NCBI GenBank assembly: GCA_000746705.1
Contig: JOTC01000001.1
Coordinates: 5,327 to 69,326 of the forward strand
DNA from: Marine Group I thaumarchaeote SCGC AAA799-O18
Lineage (GTDB): Archaea; Thermoproteota; Nitrososphaeria; Nitrososphaerales; Nitrosopumilaceae
DNA length: 64,000 bases
Reading direction: 5' to 3'
Below the pieces are notes generated by a model, which had not been told where the DNA came from, searched no databases, and saw only the letters and a list, made by a program, of their open reading frames with translations. Below, piece by piece: positions 59,909 through 64,000 of the stretch. A program made the translations under genes and the position numbers. Within the stretch, counting starts at the first letter, position 1. Every line of letters begins with the position of its first letter.

Positions 59909-60296
59909 TAATCAAAGGGTCTCTTGTATCACCTGCATTTACAATTCTTGCAGCTATAATGTCACCTACACCAAGCTTTAAGGAAAGATCATCATTAGCA
60001 GGCGAATAATCTCTTCCAAAGATATCACTTGCTGGAAGCATGGATGAATAGTAAGAATTTATGTCTACTTCCCATGATAATGAGCTATGTGATATGACTT
60101 TCCCAATAACAAAATTATCAATTTCAGGAATGTAAAATCCAGTCAAAGGAATAACATTGACTCGGTTATCTTCTATCTCACAAAATCCAATTGCAGTAGA
60201 CATAATCTTATCACCTTCAAGTATCACATTTTGTTCTGGAGTGTAGGAACCAGTGACAATGATATCACCAGGTATTACAAATTCGTTTTGGATCAT
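59790..60296 (-). CDS. rrp4: Exosome cap subunit Rrp4 copy 1, N-terminal and S1 part
   Basis: 168 residues: QNEFVIPGDIIVTGSYTPEQ, RVNVIPLTGFYIPEIDNFVI, DINSYYSSMLPASDIFGRDY and DPLITIAGQNLGKIDSGELI. Then, as in copy 2, the frame runs into a foreign tail while the KH domain continues in +1. The N-terminal halves of copies 1 and 2 are clearly paralogous but far from identical. ATG 60296 overlaps the SBDS stop by 4 bp, the usual archaeal SBDS-rrp4-rrp41-rrp42 order. Confidence 0.85.
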   Translation of the reverse strand: MIQNEFVIPGDIIVTGSYTPEQNVILEGDKIMSTAIGFCEIEDNRVNVIPLTGFYIPEIDNFVIGKVISHSSLSWEVDINSYYSSMLPASDIFGRDYSPANDDLSLKLGVGDIIAARIVNAGDTRDPLITIAGQNLGKIDSGELIKIYKNSTSDRKTWFYDTDNRSIY

Positions 60297-60982
60297 TTCA
60301 GCATCTCAACAAAGGCAGTGCCTTTAGTTATAGCACCTAACCTATCAATCACATTTGGTCTTGCTGCAGCTGGTATTTCTAGTATCGCTTTCAAGGACCC
60401 GTTTGGTTGCCAATCTTCTTTTTTCAAAACGCCTGTTGACTTTAAGACGGAATAAGATTGTGCAACATACTGAGCTGGGATAGAAATTTCTAATAAAAGA
60501 TTTTCAGATTTTAATGGGATGATTGAACGTAAATTCTCAATAATATCTTTGACTTGTTCTTCCACTCTTTTAAATGGATCAATGCTAACACTAGCTTCCT
60601 TCAAAGCCTGCTCAACTCTAAGTGGGGGGTGAGGTAAATGAGAACGTGGATCAACAAAAGTCTTAGTAATAAATGTGATTAACTGTTTACGTTTTTCTAT
60701 AGTCATCTTCCGACGCTGCTCAGTAGTTAGGTTAAGATCTCCTTTCTGTAAGATTTTTTCGGCAATAGTTAATGCATCTTCTGTTTTAAACGCCTTCTGT
60801 AATTTTTCAGATGAGGCTCTAGTACCCTTACTTGAATCCGAATAGATTTCATCAGATACTAGAACAGATGCTATTTCTTTTATTTTCCCAAGTTTATAAT
60901 CAAGAGCTGAATCAGGTTTAACCAATATCTCAAATTTGTTACCCTCAAACGTGTATTTTACCACAGTAAGCTTCACAGTCAT
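60293..60982 (-). CDS. sbds: Ribosome maturation protein SBDS
   Basis: About 229 residues from ATG 60982 (MTVKLTVVKYTFEGNKFEIL); an in-frame ATG at 61003 adds seven residues. KLQKAFKTEDALTIAEKILQ, LTTEQRRKMTIEKRKQLITF and PHPPLRVEQALKEASVSIDP are the SBDS marks. It helps release aIF6 from the large subunit. First gene of the exosome operon; divergent from rpoD with 65-90 bp between. Confidence 0.93.
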   Translation of the reverse strand: MTVKLTVVKYTFEGNKFEILVKPDSALDYKLGKIKEIASVLVSDEIYSDSSKGTRASSEKLQKAFKTEDALTIAEKILQKGDLNLTTEQRRKMTIEKRKQLITFITKTFVDPRSHLPHPPLRVEQALKEASVSIDPFKRVEEQVKDIIENLRSIIPLKSENLLLEISIPAQYVAQSYSVLKSTGVLKKEDWQPNGSLKAILEIPAAARPNVIDRLGAITKGTAFVEMLK

Positions 60983-61068
60983 GTTGATAACAATTTGTGA
61001 CATGAATATTTATCTATAGTTTACACCAGCTAGATTTTTATTTGGATTTTTGGATTTTTTAATAAGAT

Positions 61069-61668
61069 TTGTATTCTATTAAAGTTCTTAATGATGATGA
61101 TAAAAAAATTTCTATCAGGCTAAAAGGTGTTTCGTTACAATATGCTAATGCATTAAGAAGAATTTGTTTGAATGGTGTTCCAGTTTTTGCCATAGACACC
61201 GTAGATATGATAGAAAATTCGTCTGTTATAGCGGACGAGGATATTAGCCATAGACTTGGTATGATTCCACTTAAAACAGAACTTTCAAGTTTTAATGAAT
61301 CAGATTCCAGAGTTATGCTTGTCCTTGATTCTGGTGATATACAATCTCCTAGAACAATTACCACTGCTGAGCTTTCATCACAGGATGAAGTAGTAAAGCC
61401 AATTTCTGATAAAATCCCAATTGCGTATTTAGCACCTGGACAACGAGTTAGGCTTGAAGCATATGCTAGACTTGGGAGAGGTACTGAACATGCTAAGTGG
61501 AATTCAGCTAACATCTCAGTACTAACAAACACTGACAAGGAAGATGAGCATGTTTTAACTGTGGAAACTACTGGTGCGCTTAAACCAAGTGAGATTATTC
61601 TAACTGGTATTGATGAACTTTCTAAACGATTAGAAGAATTTAAAGAAAATCTTGGTAACTTGAAATAA
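61069..61668 (+). CDS. rpoD: RNA polymerase subunit D
   Basis: A 199-residue alpha-like subunit from TTG 61069: GVSLQYANALRRICLNGVPV, GMIPLKTELSSFN, PGQRVRLEAYARLGRGTEHA and KWNSANI. There is no cysteine-bearing Fe-S cluster domain in the middle, unlike the D subunits of Sulfolobus. It dimerises with subunit L to start RNA polymerase assembly. It heads rpl18e, rpl13 and rps9. Confidence 0.94.
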   Translation: MYSIKVLNDDDKKISIRLKGVSLQYANALRRICLNGVPVFAIDTVDMIENSSVIADEDISHRLGMIPLKTELSSFNESDSRVMLVLDSGDIQSPRTITTAELSSQDEVVKPISDKIPIAYLAPGQRVRLEAYARLGRGTEHAKWNSANISVLTNTDKEDEHVLTVETTGALKPSEIILTGIDELSKRLEEFKENLGNLK

Positions 61669-61713
61669 TAATGATCATACTGTTATATTTGGGCTACAGA
61701 GGGCGTTAATCTA

Positions 61714-62061
61714 ATGATAAATCGAGCAGTCTTATCTTTAGTCAAGGAACTTAAACAAGCCTCAAAGAAAAATAAAGCTCCGCTTTGGGCCAAACTTGCA
61801 AACCTTGCTTTAAAACCATCTTCATCAATGCGAGTTGTAAACTTGACAAGAATAGATAAGGTTACAAAAAATGATGACGTTCTCATTGTACCTGGAAAAG
61901 TACTTGGAACTGGAAATATATCTCATAAAATCACTCTTTGTTCATTTTCTATCTCCACAACAGCTGCAAAGAAGATAATTAAATCTGGAGGAAAAATAAT
62001 AAGATCATCTGATATGATTCAAAAATATCCAACAGGAAAAGGTGTGATGCTAATTGGTTAA
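61714..62061 (+). CDS. rpl18e: Ribosomal protein L18e
   Basis: A 115-residue protein: LKQASKKNKAPLWAKLANLA, VVNLTRIDKVTKNDDVLIVP, GKVLGTGNISHKITLCSFSI. Large-subunit protein. ATG 61714; the stop TAA at 62059-62061 overlaps a TTG (62054) that starts the next frame, the coupling expected between rpl18e and rpl13. Confidence 0.94.
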   Translation: MINRAVLSLVKELKQASKKNKAPLWAKLANLALKPSSSMRVVNLTRIDKVTKNDDVLIVPGKVLGTGNISHKITLCSFSISTTAAKKIIKSGGKIIRSSDMIQKYPTGKGVMLIG

Positions 62062-62212
62062 CCAACAAAAAAAACCAGTAGATAAACCTGCTGCAAAAGC
62101 TAAACCTGCTGCAAAAGCTAAACCTGCTGCAAAAGCTAAACCTGCTGCAAAAGCTAAACCTGCTGCAAAAGCTAAACCTGCAAAGCTAAACCTGCTGCAA
62201 AAGCTAAACTAG
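62054..62212 (+). CDS. Repeat leader that starts rpl13 but goes out of frame
   Basis: TTG 62054 overlaps the rpl18e stop and reads MVNQQKKPVDK, then PAAKAK repeats; after a repeat that lacks four bases the frame becomes PAKLNLLQKLN and ends at TAG 62212. Without the 4-bp loss the leader would read directly into TPIVVDGTNHIAGR of L13. So this is the natural N-terminus of L13, either truly frameshifted or mis-sequenced in the repeat. Confidence 0.6.
   Translation: MVNQQKKPVDKPAAKAKPAAKAKPAAKAKPAAKAKPAAKAKPAKLNLLQKLN
62084..62205 (+). repeat. 18-bp tandem repeat before rpl13, one copy shortened to 14 bp
   Basis: The unit aaacctgctgcaaaagct occurs at 62084, 62102, 62120, 62138 and 62156, then a 14-bp version aaacctgcaaagct at 62174-62187, then a full copy at 62188-62205. 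The short copy changes the frame. Confidence 0.97.
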
Positions 62213-62238
62213 TTGACAAAACTAGTACGCCTATTGTT

Positions 62239-62652
62239 GTGGATGGAACAAACCATATTGCTGGAAGGCTTTCTTCAAATGTTGCAAAATTACTACTTCA
62301 AGGAAATAGAGTCACAATAATAAATTCTGATAAAATAATGATTAGTGGAGAAAAAAATTCTATTGTTGGTGAATACAAAGATTTTCTTAGAATTGCAAGT
62401 ATTTTACATCCAAAACATGGTCCATTTCATCCTCGTAGACCGGATACTATAATCAGTAGAATGATACGAGGTATGTTGCCAAGGAAAAAACCATCAGGTA
62501 AGGAAGCTCTTAAAAGGTTAAGAGCTTATGTTGGTGCTCCAAAAGAATTAAAAACATTCAAAAAAATACAGTTTGAAAAGGCAAGGATTAGAAAATCAAG
62601 TGCATATTATGTGAGCATGAGTGAACTTAGTAAAAACGTAGGGTGGAATTAA
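62239..62652 (+). CDS. rpl13: Ribosomal protein L13
   Basis: 137 residues from GTG 62239, the only start in this frame after the repeat: MDGTNHIAGRLSSNVAKLLL, RVTIINSDKIMISGEKNSIV, HPRRPDTIISRMIRGMLPRK. L13 normally has a first strand (IVVD) just before this, which would lie upstream of the GTG. The frame continues upstream through TPIVV and KLVDKTS to the last full repeat, so the real start is probably 62054. Large-subunit protein; stop overlaps rps9 ATG by one base. Confidence 0.88.
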   Translation: MDGTNHIAGRLSSNVAKLLLQGNRVTIINSDKIMISGEKNSIVGEYKDFLRIASILHPKHGPFHPRRPDTIISRMIRGMLPRKKPSGKEALKRLRAYVGAPKELKTFKKIQFEKARIRKSSAYYVSMSELSKNVGWN

Positions 62653-63095
62653 TGGCTAGAGATGAAATTTATTTTGCAACAAGAAAAACTGCCAAAGCAC
62701 ATGTATACATTACTAAAGGTAATGGTAAAATTAGAATAAACAACGTACCGATTGAAATGTTTCAACCAAAAATTGCTCAAGAGGTGATTTTAATCCCTAT
62801 TGAAATTTCCGAAGATTTGAGAAATAAAGTGAATATTTCAGTCAGAGTTAGAGGTGGTGGTTTTATGGGTCAAGCATATGCATCTGCTTCAGGTATATCA
62901 CGTGCATTAATAGGATGGACTAAAAACAAAAAAGATGTTAAGGAACACCCATTTACAAAATCTCAGAGAAATATTCTCAAAACGAAGATTGATGAATTTG
63001 ATAGATATCTCATAAAAGGTGATGCGAGAAGAAAAGAACCAAAGAAATTTGGTGGACCAGGCGCTAGAACAAGAAAGCAAAAATCATACCGTTAG
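62652..63095 (+). CDS. rps9: Ribosomal protein S9
   Basis: 147 residues from ATG 62652 (MARDEIYFATRKTAKAHVYI), which overlaps the rpl13 stop (TAATG). VRVRGGGFMGQAYASASGIS and the basic end KKFGGPGARTRKQKSYR are S9. Its C-terminal tail contacts tRNA in the P site. The archaeal operon order L13-S9 is kept; rpoN, often next, is not present here. Confidence 0.95.
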   Translation: MARDEIYFATRKTAKAHVYITKGNGKIRINNVPIEMFQPKIAQEVILIPIEISEDLRNKVNISVRVRGGGFMGQAYASASGISRALIGWTKNKKDVKEHPFTKSQRNILKTKIDEFDRYLIKGDARRKEPKKFGGPGARTRKQKSYR

Positions 63096-63117
63096 AGGAT
63101 GAAAGACATGATTTGTA

Positions 63118-63600
63118 TTATGGTTTGTATTTAAATAGACCGCCAGCTTCGATTATTTTTCTAATAAGATCTGGAAATGGTTTCATAGTATATTTTTGAT
63201 TCTTTGTGAGATTTTTTATCTCATTTTTTGCCGTGTCTATTTCTAATTCATCTTTTTCTGAAATGCTAGCATAAGTCTTTTCATCAATTTCAATTGGAAG
63301 TAAATATGCACCATCAACTGAATTTCTATAAAAAATTCTTGCAAATGACAGCGCTAAAACTGCCTGTATTCCACAAGCACTAATTGCAATTGGTGCATGT
63401 TCACGTGAAGAACCACAACCAAAGTTCTTTCCGGTTACAATTATGTTAGCTTCCTTCGCCTTGGAATGAAAATTTGGATCCATTCCTTCCATTGCATGTT
63501 CTCCAAGCTCTGCGTAATCATGTAATTTGAGATATTGACCAGGCAGAATTACATCCGTATCTATATTATCTTGTTCGTACTTGATGACTCGTCCTTTCAT
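63118..63600 (-). CDS. leuD: 3-isopropylmalate dehydratase small subunit
   Basis: A 160-residue swivel-domain subunit: [40 protein letters not shown] and [20 protein letters not shown]. With LeuC it isomerises isopropylmalate in leucine synthesis (or a related homoaconitase reaction). ATG 63600 abuts the leuC stop (1-bp overlap). Confidence 0.92.
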   Translation of the reverse strand: MKGRVIKYEQDNIDTDVILPGQYLKLHDYAELGEHAMEGMDPNFHSKAKEANIIVTGKNFGCGSSREHAPIAISACGIQAVLALSFARIFYRNSVDGAYLLPIEIDEKTYASISEKDELEIDTAKNEIKNLTKNQKYTMKPFPDLIRKIIEAGGLFKYKP

Positions 63601-64000
63601 TACAAATCCCTTGGATCAGTCAATTTACCTGTTACTGCTGAAGCAGCAGCAACTAATGGCGATGTAAGATATGTCTTAGAATCAATATGTCCCATTCTTC
63701 CAGGAAAATTACGATTAGTGGTACTAACACAAACTTCATCTTTTGCTAATACACCCATATGTGCGCCACAACATGCCCCACAGGTTGGAGCACCTATTAC
63801 TGCTCCAGCATCCAAGAAAATTTTATCTAGTCCATTTTCAGCAGCTTTTTTATAAATAGATATTGCTGCTGGAACAACTTCTGTTCTAACTTTTACTTTT
63901 CTACCCTTGAGAATTTTTGCTACAGCTTCTAAATCCTCATATTTTGCGCCAGTGCACGAACCAATGTAAGATTTATCAATTTCAATACCAGTTGTTTCCT
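63600..64000 (-). CDS. leuC: 3-isopropylmalate dehydratase large subunit, 5' end off the right edge
   Basis: The frame is open from the right edge (ETTGIEIDKSYIGSCTGAKY) to the stop at 63600. It has the cluster-ligand cysteines in GAPTCGACCGAHMG, plus CVSTTNRNFPGRMGH, the C-terminal third of the aconitase-type large subunit. About 133 residues are visible. Co-transcribed with leuD. Confidence 0.9.
   Translation of the reverse strand, partial: ETTGIEIDKSYIGSCTGAKYEDLEAVAKILKGRKVKVRTEVVPAAISIYKKAAENGLDKIFLDAGAVIGAPTCGACCGAHMGVLAKDEVCVSTTNRNFPGRMGHIDSKTYLTSPLVAAASAVTGKLTDPRDL

Noticed and set aside
62210..62212. Pyrrolysine readthrough of the TAG in the L13 leader
   Set aside because: Reading through TAG stays in the wrong frame for L13, so it would not restore the protein.

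Overview
The window is compact, strongly AT-rich archaeal chromosome. Topoisomerase VI A/B, one archaeal histone, aIF1A, aIF2-beta, RpoD, L18e, S17e, L37Ae, L10e, the Rrp4/Rrp41/Rrp42 exosome operon, SBDS, prefoldin beta, KEOPS Pcc1 and Cgi121, Nob1, Pno1-like KH and Rio1 identify an archaeon. The PEFG-type C-terminal sorting tail on a plastocyanin, the tandem PDWIKNNA surface repeats, leaderless TTG/ATG starts about 25 nt behind TATA boxes, and the overall gene set point to Nitrososphaerota (Thaumarchaeota), probably a Nitrosopumilus-like ammonia oxidiser. That placement is inference: no ammonia-oxidation gene or rRNA lies here.

Layout. 1-7.6 kb: the edge of a Lys-rich repeat protein, an OLD-family nuclease, a surface protein, purine salvage (apt, mtnP) and a TrmB-type regulator divergent from a membrane Hsp20-like protein. 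7.6-13.2 kb: top6A-top6B-KH-rio1 and a translation-initiation block (aIF1A, DUF424, aIF2-beta, zinc ribbon). 13.4-24.5 kb: DUF373, cis-prenyltransferase, NUDIX, pyrF, purA, a YggX-like protein with added cysteines, a tRNA-modification group (Sua5, THUMP, and a ubiquitin-like/Cgi121 fusion), S17e, TatD, histone. 24.5-28.4 kb: an accessory island between tRNA-Cys and tRNA-Thr with an AIPR phage-resistance protein, zinc-binding orphans, a winged-helix regulator and a divergent membrane pair around a perfect palindrome. 28.5-33.5 kb: glmM, thiL, a displaced S11 gene, PDCD5-like protein, and an rtcB interrupted by one stop. 33.5-35.2 kb: a tightly overlapping run of five small genes including a SprT-like metallopeptidase. 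35.3-41 kb: SDR and F420-type flavoprotein genes and the three AmmeMemoRadiSam genes around a blue-copper protein and its likely regulator. 41-51 kb: hypotheticals, surface protein, a metallothionein-like peptide, tRNA-Glu beside a lone degenerate PLD-type domain, endA, L10e, tRNA-Gly, a Kef antiporter and a tiny zinc-finger gene behind a palindrome. 51-64 kb: GT2 synthase, zinc-type ferredoxin, NAD kinase, Nob1, XPF nuclease, the exosome operon with duplicated rrp4, SBDS, rpoD-rpl18e-rpl13-rps9, and leuDC.

The points most worth a second look are: (i) two tandem rrp4 genes that share a near-identical ~152-bp core and the same +1 frame change before the KH domain; (ii) a MoaD/ThiS-like domain ending in Gly-Gly fused to the KEOPS subunit Cgi121; (iii) an rtcB split by a single TAA, and rpl13 whose repeat-rich leader is out of frame; (iv) four unrelated genes carrying 18-bp (hexapeptide) tandem repeats; (v) the AIPR island and the metallopeptidase cluster as accessory systems; (vi) palindromes placed exactly at promoters of tiny genes. 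Several of the broken frames could be sequencing or assembly errors, and this is stated where it applies.
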